Part shown: positions 13,196 through 27,300 of the stretch, one piece after another
How the letters are laid out: each line of letters opens with the position of its first letter
How positions within the stretch are numbered: position 1 is the stretch's first letter
Source of the DNA: Pagrus major
Lineage: Eukaryota > Chordata > Actinopteri > Spariformes > Sparidae
Assembly: GCF_040436345.1 (NCBI RefSeq)
Contig: NC_133224.1
Location: 14,159,703-14,223,702 of the forward strand
Direction: 5' to 3'
DNA: 64,000 nucleotides
Made by a program: the position numbers and the translations under genes
Notes under the pieces: generated by a model
Database searches by the model: none
Told to the model about the DNA's origin: nothing
What the model saw: only the letters and a program-made list of their open reading frames with translations

Positions 13196-14674
13196 GGAAA
13201 ACTCTGCACCCAGTATTCTCCTGGCCATGTGATGGACAGACATCCGAGAATGTGGAGTCTGCTCCATGACAGAACTGAAGCAAATTAAGTCTTCATCATA
13301 ACACATGGACAGAGAAGAAAGATGCTCAGGTTTATTAAAAATATATTATTATGTATATATAATATATAAGTAAAAATATATTCAATGTTGTGCTGATATG
13401 ATGGTGTCACAGCCTACAGTATGTACTCGTATCTGTATTACATGTCCCCAATCATTTTGCAGGGCATGCAACCTCGGATGACGGGGAGTCACCGTGGTCG
13501 GTGAGGCTCAGCTGCCTTCCAGTTAACATGACTGGACACAGCCTCTGAGACTGATGGTTAGTTTGAAGACGAATACAGTACAGAGGTGATTTACAGAGGC
13601 TCTGACCAAGACTATGACTCCAGGGAACAGGAAGTGACTGCAGGTGGAGACAGGAGAGGTGTGAAGGGGCAGAGGAGAGAGAGAGAGAGAGTCGGTAGGG
13701 GTGAAAACATCTCACACTGTGAATTGAGGACTTATTTCAACCAAACCAGAGGTGACTGTGGAAACACAAATGATGAGCTCTTTTTATGTCAGTAAAAGAG
13801 AGAAACTTGAATTCAGGCAGTGTACGGTTGTATTGTTTAGTTTAGTAAGGAAAATAGGTGTAAACATATTTCCTTTCTTGACATTTCGTGTTATTTCATC
13901 TCCCAGCTGAAACTACAGGGGCTGTCAGACTATCCCCTCTATCCACATCTCTGCAACGCAGTACACAGAAACCTTGTTGCATATTTCATGCTGAACGAGA
14001 AAAGAGAACTGAATGGTACTGAATGACTATACTTTGTTTTAATGAATATAAAAAGAAATTTACACAATAGTGATAGTGAACCATTGAAACATCAAGTCCA
14101 CAAACATGACGTCCTATTCCAGTGTCCCATCAACAATCATCTCCTCAATTAAATATCTTGTAAACATATTACATGTGTGGGTTATTCTCTACACGCCATT
14201 ATTTTATAGACACACAATGATTTTGAATAATTGAGTACAATTAAGAAAGTTCAAATAAAGAATAAAAACTGTTTGGCCAAAACTGAAGAAAATAATGACC
14301 ATTATTTTTTATTAGGACCTTGTCCAGAATGAATAGGGACAGTAAACCAAAAGATGCTTCCATTTTTCTTCAAAGTCCAAATAAAAAAAAGAGCAAAACA
14401 CTTGAGGAAGCTGGCAGCTTCAAGCTAATGATTCTTGCAGCAGCTGGACTCCCTACAGACTACAGTACAATTATAGCCAGTGGGAACAATCAGTGATGTA
14501 ACAGCACAAGTGCAATCACAACTTGTCCTTGATTAATAATAAGCGCTGCTACTAATGGTGTTCGATTGTGCTCTTACAACATCACGAGTACGGTTATCAC
14601 CTACGGCTGATAGTCTTGACCCTCTTCAGATGAGAGAGACATCTTCCAGATGAGAGAGGACCAATGAAGGGTCA
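13196..14674. other. Convergent 3' ends of the WD40 gene and ing2
   Basis: The two stop codons face each other 1.48 kb apart. Plus-strand polyadenylation signals AATAAA occur at 14254 and 14261, and a minus-strand signal (TTTATT on plus) at 14308. If these are used, the two 3' UTRs end within about 60 bp of each other or overlap. A GA-rich patch lies around 13660-13700. No other gene was seen. Confidence 0.6.
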
Positions 14675-17600
14675 CTACCTGGATCTGCGGTCTTTTCTGT
14701 TTTTGTCTAGGCTTTTGTCCATCGTCTTTTCGTTGTCCCCTCTGCATTTGGGGCAGTACCACTTCCCCTTGGGCTTGTAGGTGAGCCCCACACAGGAGAA
14801 GTGGAACCACTCGATGGGGCATTGGTCGTTGTCACAGCCAATCATCTCACCGTATGACACCTGCTCACAGAGGCAGTAGGTGGGCTCATTGGGGTCGATG
14901 GCAAAGTCGACTGGCGAGGCGTCTCGCTCCTGTTTGGCCTTGCGCTTCTTCTTCTTCGCAGATTTGGACTTCTTCTCTCTGGGCGGAGGGATGGACAGCT
15001 CCTCCACAGGGTCATCCACCAGAGAGCCATTGGCTGACGGGTGGCTGGAGTCACGGCTCTCGCTGTTCCTCTGGCGGCGAGGGCGCCTGGCCGAGGTGCG
15101 CTCAGGGGCCGGGGAGTCTTGGACGCTGGAGCGTCGTTCTGTGGTGAGACGCTCTGCCTCGCTCGGTTCCTGGAGGCAAAGGGAGTGTGAGTCCATCTGG
15201 CGAGAGCGGTTCTCCACCAGCTCTGTCATCTGGGTCACTACGTGGATCTTCTCGTCGCCCAGCTCCTGGCTGATGATAAGCGCTCTCTGCAGCTGGATCT
15301 GCAGGCGCTTTCTCTGAGCTGCATCCTGCTCACCTTTGTACTTCTCAAATACTTCATCCACCTCCTTCAGCACCTCTGCAAAGTAGGACACAAAAACAGA
15401 GGAGGATTATACATTACTATAAAAATACAAAGGTGTTTACCACACACCTTCTGTTTTCTGTTATGCCATGCGTTTTACTTTTTTGTATGTTTTCTTTACT
15501 TTTTTATAGTAATATACAATATCTGTGTGTCACCTTTAGATTGTCTGTTTTCATACAGACACTTAAGAGTATGATGATGGATCTACTGACTGTCTGACAC
15601 AAAATTAGGTTCATACAGTAATTAAGAGCCTGGGTTGAATGAGTGCATGCTGTCATAAAAGTAAAAGGGGGGCATACCAAACACTAGATATATATACTAG
15701 AAAGATATTCTGAAATTCATGGACATTTTTCAAGATTCAACTTTTCAATCAAACTGTTAATCTGATATTATCATCAACTTTAGACTTAGATCCTACAGGT
15801 CAGATCAACCAAATGACCAACCAAATCTTGTGATGTATAGCCAGTCAGATGTTGTTGTGGGCAGGACATTGTGTAAGAGGATGCTGCATTAGAGCCGAAG
15901 TAGCACATTTTTTTATTCATTTATTTTATCAGCAATCTGACAAAAAATCTACCAATACCGATCGGTCGAAAAATTATGAATATCTTCCCCGATAATCGGC
16001 CAATCTACCCCTAATCAGAATGCTTTATGAACTCTTGTTTAACAATTCAAGAATAGATAGTCAATGGAAATTATCACATTCGTGTTGATCGCAGCACGTC
16101 CAGACATTCACGGAAACCAAAAAGTAGACAATTTGGTGAAATAATTGATCAAAATAGAAACCGTTGGTTTGTTGTTTGGTGAAGACGTTTTAATGCCTAA
16201 ACAAACTAAATAAACAAACTATCCTTGTTTTCATGACTGAATAAACTGAATAAACAAACTGACCTTAAAGGGCAACACAATTTATACTGTTTTACTTTGT
16301 TTATATGTGGCGGACCCTGCCACATACACCTTTCTAGCTTCAGACAGTGTTCTTGGACCTTATTTTCCTCTGAGAACAGCTTGTTTATTCACTTATAGAA
16401 AAAATACATATTTCTGACTTTGTATTATTACCTCATTAATATTGTAAACATTAAAATTCTGAATTTGAATTTCTTCTCCTACACAGGTGCCCCTTTAAAG
16501 CTTTGTGTGGAGAAAAAAAAACTAAAACTAAAAAATCAACAGAGGCAACAGTAATGTGGAACTTAAGGACATCTTCAGCCAATCCAAAGCAGTATATGTT
16601 TAGTAAGAAGGAAGGGAACTAACAAGAAAAAAAAGAGAAAAAAAAAGACTTGGACACAGCAACCTTTACCAGTTCACTTTCATTCGACAGTTGACTGAGA
16701 TAAGTGTAATAAAAAAGAGAGTGGATCATACTCTAGTATGCCAGAGAGACAAGTGATGAGCACACAGTGACGAAAACAGGGCGAACAGCGGCCAGAGAGT
16801 GTGGAGGGCAGAAAATTGCAATTTGGTTTCATGAGAGCAACCGGATTAATTACACACTTTTAAAAATGTGGACACTGAGGAAGAAGGAGCCAGAAGAGCA
16901 CCGTTAAGAACGCCAACTAAAGATGTGAGAGGAGGGGGAGGGCTGAGCCGCAGTCAGCCCCTGCCTACAGGAAATGACGCCAGTCAGATGTTCGGGGGGG
17001 TTGCCTAGAAGAAGAGCCATCCGGCTTTGCAGCTCACAGCCGACGGGGTACTTGACGCTGAGCGGAGCGGCAGACACCGTACAAGCCCTCGGAGATGTGT
17101 AATCTCGCTTTAAAAAAAAAACTCAATTTAACGTGTCGTTAATACTGTCGGTGTAGGTCACATTATCTGTCGAAGGTGTCGGAGAAGTTGTTGGTAGCAG
17201 AGGCTGGCTGTTAGCTACTGCTCACTCTGCGTCAACAGAGAGCAACAATGAGGATTGTTGTTACATTAAAAACGGCAGTGTGTGTTAACCGTGGACGCTG
17301 GGCACGGGTTCACACCTCAATGAGCACAGTTTAGGCTCTCCTACACATCTGTATTCTACGTCCTGTGCTTCGGCATACATTTAATACACCAAGCAGTGTT
17401 TACTTCAAATAAATGGCCAAGTTTATTCAGTGTTTTCCTGGTATTCGCACAATAATCCTCCGCGGAAACACCGTAGTGGGCGGCAGTGTGTACCTACTGA
17501 AAAAGTTAAGATTTTATTGTTATACAGTGCTTGTTTTTGAATTATTTCTATGCCGAATTTGTCACCGGACACAAAACATTCGTACGAGAGATGGTTCTGG

Positions 17601-18102
17601 GTCATAATGTACATGTACGTTTGGCGAGAGAAAGAAATAGCAAATTTCAGCATTTTCCTCATTGAGGTTGGTGGCACATACGAAACAGGACACAGTGTAT
17701 CGGGGCTGTGCTAACTGACGAATGGCTCACTTGTTAGTTTAATACTTGGCTCGACACTGTAACTCTCCACATTTCAGCTTCTCACATTACTGTTTATGGA
17801 AGTAGATATGAAGAAGGGTCGCTCGGTTTTTGCAAAATGGGAACACAAGGCTCGCGCCTGCTCCACCATTTGAGCACACCCTGTCAGACTGCCCTTAATG
17901 TTTGCCACTTTGATACACGCAGTCAGAGTTAACGATAAAAACATGGAAACACAATACCTTGGTACTTTGCATCAATTTCTCGAAGCAGAGAAACATTTCT
18001 TTGTATATCCAAAGGCAGGGACTCCACACATTCCAGATAATCCTCCACATAGTTGACCAGTTGTTGCGACTTGTCGGCATTTGGATAGTGGTGGCCTAAC
18101 AT
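14675..18102 (-). CDS. ing2: Inhibitor of growth protein 2 (ING2)
   Basis: Two exons, 18102-17958 and 15375-14675, encode 281 aa, against about 280 in mammals. The N-terminal ING domain includes [15 protein letters not shown] and [16 protein letters not shown], where the splice junction restores KYQEVLKEVD. A nuclear localisation segment reads [16 protein letters not shown]. The C-terminal PHD finger spans about 213-262 with the Cys4-His-Cys3 zinc ligands C216, C218, C229, C234, H240, C243, C256 and C259. Residues Y, M and W of the aromatic H3K4me3 pocket are present in SYGEMIGC and IEWFHFSC. The polybasic tail KNRKDRRSR, which binds phosphoinositides in ING2, is intact. The MLG start, YLECVESLP and the DRRSR end favour ING2 over ING1. 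Known role: H3K4me3 reader in mSin3A-HDAC complexes in the nucleus. Convergent with the WD40 gene. Confidence 0.97.
16175..16498. repeat. TTAA-flanked MITE, copy (inverted)
   Basis: One of five copies of the same element in the window. It shares the core GTTTATATGTGGCGGACCCT and the TTATTTTCCTCTGAGAACAG block, and ends at CCCCTTTAAAG. It lies in the ing2 intron. The left end is degraded. Confidence 0.8.
16880..17350. promoter_or_regulatory. GC-richer segment in ing2 intron 1
   Basis: This part of the intron has more CG dinucleotides than its surroundings (for example GACGCTGAGCGGAGCGGCAG at about 17053) and lies between AT-rich blocks. ING-family genes commonly use alternative first exons, so an internal promoter is possible. 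No in-frame coding exon with a clear donor was found, so this is only a suggestion from composition. Confidence 0.25.
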
Positions 18103-18470
18103 CGTCTCTACGATGCATAGAGGCACTGAAAGAATATGGATGAAATGTGAAAAATATACTGTTAAAATCAAATGCTTGGCGACTTTGCAGCTTGTAGGGC
18201 AGTCCCAGGCAGCAGTTCACTTCAAACAAAACTCAAGCCACTGCGCATGCGGGAGTATTTTCCTTATATGGAATTATACAGTTTCCTCTCATTTGTCGTC
18301 ATCGAAGGCGGGGTTAGTGGGCTTTGCCGCGTCGGGATTGGCAGAGAGTGACCTCATTATCATAACATTTTCCCGGGAAATTAAACCAATGGGAAAATTG
18401 AAAACAGAGGCGCCAGAGTTTAGACGGAGACCAAGTTTAACCTTGTGTTTTCTCTGATAGTAGAGCAAAG
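18103..18470 (-). promoter_or_regulatory. Upstream region of ing2
   Basis: The sequence directly upstream of the ing2 ATG is GC-richer than the intergenic average, with CG dinucleotides and CACTGCGCATGCGG (about 18239), which matches the NRF1-type TGCGCATGCG palindrome core. No TATA motif was seen near the start, fitting a broad housekeeping promoter. Confidence 0.45.
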
Positions 18471-18749
18471 CAGCAGTACGATTGAAAAGGCCCAGCTAGT
18501 CATTTATGACCATATAAAATTGAGGTTCATTCACATACATACATTATGAATAGCTTGATTAATGCCAGAGAGTAATCATGTTTGTGTTAGCCTGTCTGAT
18601 CTAAAAATATAAACTGCAATGTTTAAATGCACTACTTATGCTCAAGATTTTAACAGCAAAACATAAAAAATTACATTTAAGTTTTGATGGTGTTGCTGCC
18701 TCCTTTTCTCTATATTCTGTGAACAAATTGGCCTGTAATGGAAAAGTTG

Positions 18750-18881
18750 ACCCAACGTTGTTTTGCTGTGAAGCTCCAGAAATGTTTTGTGGTCTTCAAA
18801 ATTCCACTTGACTTTCCAACAGCACGAAAATGAGTTGCTAATGAATGAATTTTCATTTTTGAGTGAACGTTTCCTTTAAAC
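18750..18881. repeat. Copy of the AAGCTCC/GTTTTGCTGTG repeat family
   Basis: Shares GTTTTGCTGTGAAGCTCCAG, AAATGTTTTGTGG and the terminal GAATTTTCATTTTTGAGTGA block with the copies at 12216, 54365 and 61151. The family ends at a CCTTTAA motif. Confidence 0.75.
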
Positions 18882-19085
18882 AATAAATTCTATATATGTT
18901 TTAAAGTTATATTCTAGTGATCTGTTATTTATTATTTCACATTGAGGGACCTTAAAGGCGCTTTGCTCAAAATCAAAGCAGCAGAGACTGAGATAGTGTG
19001 ACTTTATGTCCCTAGCATGGGTTAATCCACACTTCCAACTTGCCTTTCATTAGTTAGTCTTTGCCTGGTAAATATTCTTTTTTTA

Positions 19086-19157
19086 AAGAGTTATATTGAA
19101 TCCGGCTCGAGACTTAAGGTTTTGGAAGTCTCGAGCCAGATTCAGTATCACTCCCTG
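19086..19157. repeat. Near-perfect hairpin, ~30-bp arms, 10-nt loop
   Basis: The left arm (TTGAATCCGGCTCGAGACTT, 19096-19115) pairs with 19126-19145 across a 10-base loop, with one mismatch in 20 bp. Weaker pairing continues outwards for about 10 bp. The total size is about 70 nt. It may be a remnant of an inverted-repeat transposon or an RNA hairpin. Nothing in the sequence decides between these. Confidence 0.6.
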
Positions 19158-19698
19158 AAGATATCATTGGGGTGTATTTTTCTCAGACTGAAAGATCTCT
19201 TCAGAGCCACAGAAGAAATTATACGACTGTTTTCACAGGGATAGTCGCACTCACTATGACAAGTAAACTGACTGACAGAAAATCTTGAAGTGTTCCCTTT
19301 TGCATCAGATGTACAGTACATGCGGCCTTAGTGTGGTTGCTGAGATAAGTTTAATGACTTAGCTCAAATAATGAATCAATTCCAACAAATACTTTGTTAG
19401 TTTTCATCGTTCCACTTGCTTTCAGTAAGTTTTGGACATTTTTGTAAGATAACATGTAGCTGGAGCTTTTTTTAACTGGCTCTGAATGCAAGTAAATGAT
19501 AAGACAAGAGGAGGCAAACCAGGAAGAGAGCTGACAGCGCATGTGTTTGGGTAAGCTAAATTTCAAAAACACCTGCAATACATTCAGTCACAAGGTTGAT
19601 GTGGGTACAGGCATGACAATGGCCAATATGCAGGTTCCTCCTTTAGGCCCCCTATGTTAGTCAAGTTCACAATTAAACATTGTGACTGTAACCACAGG

Positions 19699-20275
19699 CT
19701 TGTGTGTCTGTGTGTGTGTGTGTGTGTGTTTGGGAAACAACTTACTTCCTCTTTCTGTGTCACATGAAGTCAGGAAAGTTCCTGTGTTCTGCTGATCCTA
19801 ACATCAGCATTACATTCACCCATTTACTGCCAATACAACTAGTACTGTACATTCTTCATTCTTCTACTACTATTACTAATACAAGTACTATACCTCTGTG
19901 AGCATTTCTACTTTAAGTAATAATGTTAATCAAAAATACTGCTACTACTATTACTATAACAACTATGATTACTACTGCTACTATAATTACTACAACTATT
20001 CCTACTAAGACTACGAGTACTATATCTCTCACTGCTCATAATTGTGTCATAACTGCAAAAGTCAGTACTACTACCATTACACCACTACTAGTCCTGATAC
20101 AAATACTAATACTACTAATGCTAGGCTACTACCACTCCTATCACTATTAATACCAGGCATATACCACCATTACAACTTCTATCACAAATACTGCTGGTAC
20201 AATAACTAACAGTATTATTACTGCTACTATAATTACTACAGCTTTACTATTACTATACTATTAACACAACCCCTT
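19699..20275. repeat. (GT)n microsatellite and degenerate ACT/TAC triplet tract
   Basis: A short (GT)14-type tract occupies about 19701-19729. From about 19840 to 20275 the sequence is dominated by degenerate ACT/TAC/ATT triplets (for example CTACTACTATTACTA), an old expanded trinucleotide repeat. The threonine-rich frames across it are artefacts of this composition. Confidence 0.7.
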
Positions 20276-21335
20276 CATTGTGGTGGAAAATATCATGCGA
20301 CCTTTCACACCAGTTTAGGAAAAGGGTCCCTCCCAGCTGTCACATTTACTTTCGTTTCCTGGATATTGGTATCAGTTGGCCACTAAAATAAGTGTTACAA
20401 CTAAAGGATCAACACTAGTGCTTCCTGTTACTCCTTTCAAAATAATATCACAGCAGCGTGCTACAGTGCCTCTTCATAACACTGTGCTGCAGAGTATGAT
20501 AGCCTCATAATGTAGTTGTTCTCATACATCACCGCTGGTTCACCTATTCCTGAGATGTGGACTCATTGTGACTCTGACTTGAGTGAACTCTGGTCGATGT
20601 TTTGATGACTTGCAACTTGACTTCACAGAGAATAACGACTTGATACTTGACTTGAGACTTTGACCAAATGACTTGAGTTACATGTGTGCCTATTCTTTCT
20701 TTGTGTGATCAAAACAAAAAAACCCTCCTTATGTCTGGCCTATTCCTATCTTCCTCCTGTGTAACACCACTAATTAAGCAAAAAAACATTTTATTTTTAT
20801 TTTTAATGTCATCATGACTAAGGAGATATCTGGAAAACTAGCCCTTTTAAAAAATCAATCCATTCCTAAAAAAAACCTTCAAAATCTCATTAGCTTACGT
20901 ATCGCAATTAGAATTTACAGTAACAAAGGTCTTTTTAAGATACCAGTTAAGGGGGTACTTGTTATTTTGTTAGTTATGTTGAAAGTTTGGGAACAACTGC
21001 CTGAATCCACCATGGGGAAAACCTACTGTACCTGAAAACAGAATAACAATCTCTCAATTAATGTGTCTCTGTAAGATATAATCCTGACACTCACATAGAT
21101 TGGAAAGAAAATCATATATCACTTGTTGATATTATATTGAGTTTTTTAAAGTTTGAAGAAATGTTTTTTAATTTTCTTTGCCAATGAGGAATGCTTTTAT
21201 ATTTTAAAGCCAGCTCTTCCGGGCCTGCTGTGTGTCTGTGTGAGCTTCACAGCTCTCAGTTATGAGCGGAGGAGCAGAGCGCTGTCTGCACACTGAGCTG
21301 ACTGACGAGAAGCGCAGCACTAACTAACTGTCACC
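20276..21335. other. Intergenic, with the cd68 upstream region at its right end
   Basis: Mostly AT-rich sequence with no gene recognised. The last ~130 bp before the cd68 ATG are GC-richer and hold a CTTCCGGGCC motif (about 21212), a consensus-like ETS site in reverse orientation. No TATA box was seen close to the ATG. Confidence 0.4.
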
Positions 21336-24300
21336 ATGAACACCATGAAGAGGACCGCTCTGCTCCTGTTTGTCGCCGTCTGTGCGCTCTCAGGTAAGAC
21401 TTTTTATATTTCAACCACTTTGTCAAAGCGAAAGTTGAAAAGATGTTTTTGTCAACACTTCAGCGAAGGACTTCATCTGCACTTAAACACTCGTCCTTCT
21501 GTATTTTAGTAGTGGGTTATGTCAAAGACATGATGTTGTAAACTATTGTAAACAGCCTTTATATATTTTTATCATGAAGTCTGAAGCACGTTTTTTTATT
21601 CGGTGAATATTGGGTATTATTAGATGACACATGACATATCTTTATGAGGCCTCTGTCTGACTTCCTGCATTGTTTGGGGAACAGAAATTTCCGCAGTCTT
21701 TCGATAGTGCTACAGGTCTGAGTCACATGTCTGCTGGCTGATGAGGGCTGGGTTTTTTTACATGACAAGATGAATCTGCAATTTATGGTGAAGGCCAAAC
21801 TCAACAACTAGAGACTTTACGCAACTCACGAAAGTCCTCCCTGTTTATTGGGAGCTGAACATTGGTGTTAAATCATCTGGTTTAGAATTGTATTCTATCG
21901 AGAATTATGTTCACTTTGGTGTTGACTTAATGCTGACTGGAGGTCATAGTTTCTGTTTACTCTTTCACTCTCATCTGTCTGGCTGAAGATGAACACAAAC
22001 AGCACTGTGAAACCTACATGTTTTAAAGTGAACAACTACGCACCTGTTCTATCTGAACCCTAAAATGGGGCATCTTGATAAGGCCTGCCTGAACATGCAG
22101 ATAAGCTGTGAACTCAAAAGACATGACTGTGTCATAAATGGGCTGTAGACCTGTGTTGCTACTTAGATACAGTATGGTAATATTAGCTGACGTCAATATG
22201 GAAAGCAGTCAAGCTGTCAAACTGAGTCAGTCTGCTCATTTGCTCGTTTGTTTTGAAGGTATTAGCTGCTCACAGTCCAAAGATCAGTAGATTAAACAAA
22301 GGTTAAAGGGGCATTGTGTAGTTCAGGAGAAGAAATTCAATTCATATTCACAATATTAATGAGGTAATAATACAAACTTTTTCCATCAGTGAATAAACAA
22401 GCTGTTCTCAGAGGAAAATAAGGTTCTAGAACACTGTTTGAAGCGAGAAAGGTGGCAGGGTCCGCCACATATAAACAAAGTAAAACAGTATGAATTGTGT
22501 TGTCCTTTAAGGTCAGTTTGTGTATTCAGTGCTCCTTTAAAGCTGCATTAATCAGTATTTTTTATATTAACAATGGCTTTGTGTAATGTGAAAGTGGTTG
22601 CTTGTGTAGACAAACCTCCACAATTATCACCCGACCTTGAACTAGGGTTGTTTTTACATAAATGTTGAAAGTGATTGGTCTTTTATCTCTCTCTGTCTTT
22701 TTGAATGAAGCACTGTCATTGGCCGAAGACAAAGCCAAACCTTCTGCAACCATGTCCCCGGCAGAGGAGTTTGATCCGAAAACTGAGAAACCTCCCACCA
22801 CCACCACACATGCACCCAACACCACCACACATGCACCCAACACCACCACGCATGCACCCAACACCACCACGCATGCACCCAACACCACCACACATGCGCC
22901 AAACACCACCACACATGCGCCAAACACCACCACACATGCGCCCAACACCACCACAAGCAAGTCGACAACAACCCCAAAACCTCCAATCACAACTCCTGCT
23001 CCCACTGCCCACCCCAACATGACTGTAGGTAACTACACCCTGATGGCAAATAAAACTGTGATTTGCCTGATGGCTCAGATGGCGCTGCAGATCCGACTGG
23101 CAAAACCAAAGGTACATTTCATCTGTCAAATAGACTCAACAGTGAACCATGTCAATGTGGCTAGATCTCATCTGCACGAGACTCTGACTCAGCTTTCAAT
23201 AATGCAGTCGTCAGCTTCCTATTTTCAGGATTTGAAAAAGTTTTAATTTCCTCATTGTGGTGCAATTCATGACAGTAAGGTTAGAGAGATGTCATCCTTG
23301 TGTCATATGACAGTTGTTAATGCTACATGACAACATAAATGTGGTTCTGTAAAGAAACACTGCAGTTTCCATGGTACCTTCTGATACAAAGTCAGTCCTC
23401 TCTGTCTACCTTTCAGGCCAATGGAACCTTCATTGTCCAGCCAAAAAACACCAAAACAGAGGGGTATTGTAAGGAACCCACAGCCAACCTTACCCTTACC
23501 TTCCCAGAGGGCCACATCACCTTCATGTTCAATAAGGTACTTCTGATTTCTTCACTTTGTCATAGGTATGGAAGTATAATGTTGTGAGGTGGTGATAAGG
23601 GATCCAGTGAGGTCAGTTCTTGTCTTTGCAGTAGCGTATCTCTGACCTGCTCACACTGATTTGACATTTTATTAAAACGTTTGAGCAATTAAACCCTGTG
23701 ACATGTAACACAAGTAACCCATTCAGTGTTTTGATGAATAACAACCAGTTATCTGGCATGAGAAGGGAATAGTTAGAAAAGGGAAGTTCAGTTGACAAGC
23801 CTGTTCTAAGAGCATGTGACAGGAGACGGCCTCACACCACCTCCCTCCGCAGTGCTTGTGTGATTCATGTAGTGGTTTTCTAAGTGATGCTCCACATGAA
23901 CACGCTGGGAAAGTTAGAGGTGCTTGTTGGTTCAATGTATCATTGTCAAATTAACTACATAACCTGGGTATAATTACATTAACAAATATAGCCTGGTAAC
24001 CTTTATCTCACTCTAATTATATTTGCAAGGGCTCAACAAACAGCTGGTGCAGTAACTGTCCACAAAAGGAAGATTTGAGAACTAGTGTTTGGTTGTATAG
24101 TGTTTTGCTGAATGTGAATACAGAGTCAAATAGGTTTGTCGCGTAGCCCAGTACACTGACATAATCGTGATATTTAAAAATGAAATTTGATATTGTGTTA
24201 ATGAAACACATCTGATAATATTGTGAAAATAATCCAGCGCCTCTTGAATCATTTTCATTCCTTTCTGCTCTTGTTAAAGTTGTATTGCACCTTAATGCTG

Positions 24301-27300
24301 GTTACCAACTGCGACACTGGAAAAGATTCCACTGTAAAAATACATAAAAAAAACAATGAATACAAGGTTTTTCTTGCTTGTTATAAGTTTTTTTTAAAAA
24401 GTTCACAGTTCCTCACATCAGAGGAGATGATATTGTCACAGCCCTACTGTCAAATCTGCTCTACAGCTGCCAAGATTGTTTTCACTATCGATTAATCCAA
24501 CACTTATTTTCTTTATTAATTTATGAAGTATTTAATGTATAAAATGGTTTTTAGATGTCTTCTTTTGTCCAAACAACAGTCCAAGACCCAAACACATTCA
24601 GTTCACAATTATATAAAACAGAGAAAAGCAGAAAAACATCACAATGGAAGAGCAGGAGCTAGTGAATATTGGGCCTTTTTGCATGAAAAATGAGTTTGTC
24701 AACTTGACTTACCCAAGACAAAATGAAATGGCTTGAAACTTGGATTAGTTGGCTTGAGTCACGTCTGTAGAACACTACTGTGAACAAATGATGTAGTTGT
24801 AAATATATGAGATAAATGTAAATATAAACATGTCAGTATATGGCCAGAGAAGACATACCTGAAAAAAGATTGTTGTATGTTGTTACTGACTTTCCTAGAT
24901 CTAGTTTGACACCGTTGTCATCAATATCTCACAATTAATGACAGTAAGGATTCAAAGTGCTCCATGTGGCTCGTTGATTAATCACTATCTTTGGATGACA
25001 CCGTTGGTGAAAACTGTTTTCCTTTCTGTCCTCAGAGCACTGAAGATAATACGGTCTACGTTAATGCTCTATCTTTCAACATCTTAGCTAAAGGAGGTAA
25101 GTCGGGAATACTGTCTGCATATGATTTACTGATTTTATTGATTCAAGTTTCGACTCTATATAGGTCACTGTGTGTACACTGCACAGTTCCGCAGGTGGAG
25201 GCTGTGTAAGACTGTGTAAATATTAACCTAGACAAGAAGCAATCGAGAGCCAGTAACTTCCTTGTGTTCAGATAGGTACAATAATAATCTGTTCAATTAC
25301 TGTGAAGCATGTGATGCCAGTAACAGCCAACCTACTTGTTGCAATGCAGTCAAACAAGTTTGGGTCTAATACTGATCATCATTATGTGTTTTCATGGGAG
25401 TTGTCATTATGACCTTAAAAGACCTGAGCTTTGTTTAACTCTTGCAGGTAATGGCCAGTACATGGCCAAAAACGATTCAGTGCATCTCTTCGCTGCAAAG
25501 ATCGGAAACTCCTACTCCTGCAAGAATGAGTCAATCTTCATGGGGGATGGGCTGTACCTGGATGTCTCTCAAGACCAGATGCAGGCCTTCAGTCTGACCG
25601 AGAGCAACAAATTTGGCCGACGTAAGTGTCTTCTTGAAGACAAATTCCACAGGGAGCTTTGTGGCTCAATTAGACCTCCTTGTCAATACATGTACCTGTC
25701 TCTCAAGTGCATTGTTAGATCCATTAATGTAGGTAAAATGTTCTACTCTCAATCACTGAATAAATACAATACATTAAATAAAGTAGTTTGCATGAGTGGC
25801 ACCAGCAGCAGCCATAGCTGAAAAGACAAGTAAAGACCATCATCTACAGCACCAGACAGCCATACCTGATAAGTGCAAAACCACCACCACAGTCAACACT
25901 AACCACAACGCAGCAAGAATGACCCGACTACCCTGCTAAAGACCCGAGTGTGTGAAACTCCTTAGTCATATCACAGTACAACATATGTTTATCATGTCTT
26001 CAAATCAAGAGTCACAGTAGGGATATGTTAGTACTTTTTTCCAGTGATGTTTCCGACCAACTTGGATTAATCATCTGAAATGATGTGCTGATTGTGACAC
26101 GATCTCAGAGCTGTTCACAAATCCATTCACAATGTCCTGACAGCAACAAAGGCCTCCTCATCATCAGAATCAGCCACAGTGTGGAAAGTTACAAAGTGCG
26201 TTTATTCAAGCACTGTTCCTAAGTTGTAACTAACAAAGTATTTCTATTGTATGCTCCTCAATTATTATCATTATTATCAACATTATTTCTGAGGGAAATA
26301 TTCTAATATTTTACAAACAAAATGTATCATCATGTTATAAAAACACAGTGTATTGTTATTGATTAAAGGGCACATCCACCAATTTAACACATTAAAGTGT
26401 GTTTACAGCTGTTGGAGTCCTACTGCATATGTGAAAAAGTAGTATAAAGTCCACTGGTCTAACATTGCACTCCTCTAACACTGTTGGACTCATTATTGAC
26501 AGTTTAAAAACAAATGATCTAAATGGATACAGCAGAAGAGATGTCACCTTTTTATTCCACACATTCTTCTTGCTTTTGGAAACCTGGTGCCACCACCAGC
26601 TACTACAGTAAAATACTTTTTACACATTAATGCATCAGTAAAGATATTTAAATAATAGAATATATGATTCTGTGGCAAAAGAATTTACATTCTGGAAATT
26701 CTACTTTACTCAACTGTCTGAATTCCACCAGGGACTGTCCCTATCATCGTTACCTCTCCAATCCCTTACATTGTATTTGGTTACTTTAAATATTCATCAA
26801 CCGTGTTACTATAATCTTTAAGATATGAAGGACATAAAAATAATGAATCAAAACGTTAGAGCTAGGTCACTAATCACAGTTTAATCACGTGGATGTCACT
26901 TGGGTGAGAGTTATTTATGAACTGTTGAACAGTGTGTCAGTAGTCTTTTATCACGAGTTACCTGCAGAACAGGAATAGCTGGTTTACCTGCACCAGCAGC
27001 CTGTCTCTGATGGGACAGTTTAATAAAAAAAAAAGACCTTTTGTATGCTTTAGCCTTGAGCAGTGACACGAGGTCATTATGCCAGAGGCGTTATGCTTTC
27101 AGGATGTTGGTCAGGCCGTCAGATTCTTGTGAATGCAATATCTCAGGAACACCTTGAGGGAATGTCGACTTTGAGTCATGGAGGAAGTGATTAGAAGTTG
27201 GTGGTCAAAGGTCACTGTGACCTCATAAAACCTGTTTTACCTTCACTCAACAACATAGGCTACTTATGACAACAGTGCACACATATGTACACATGTACAC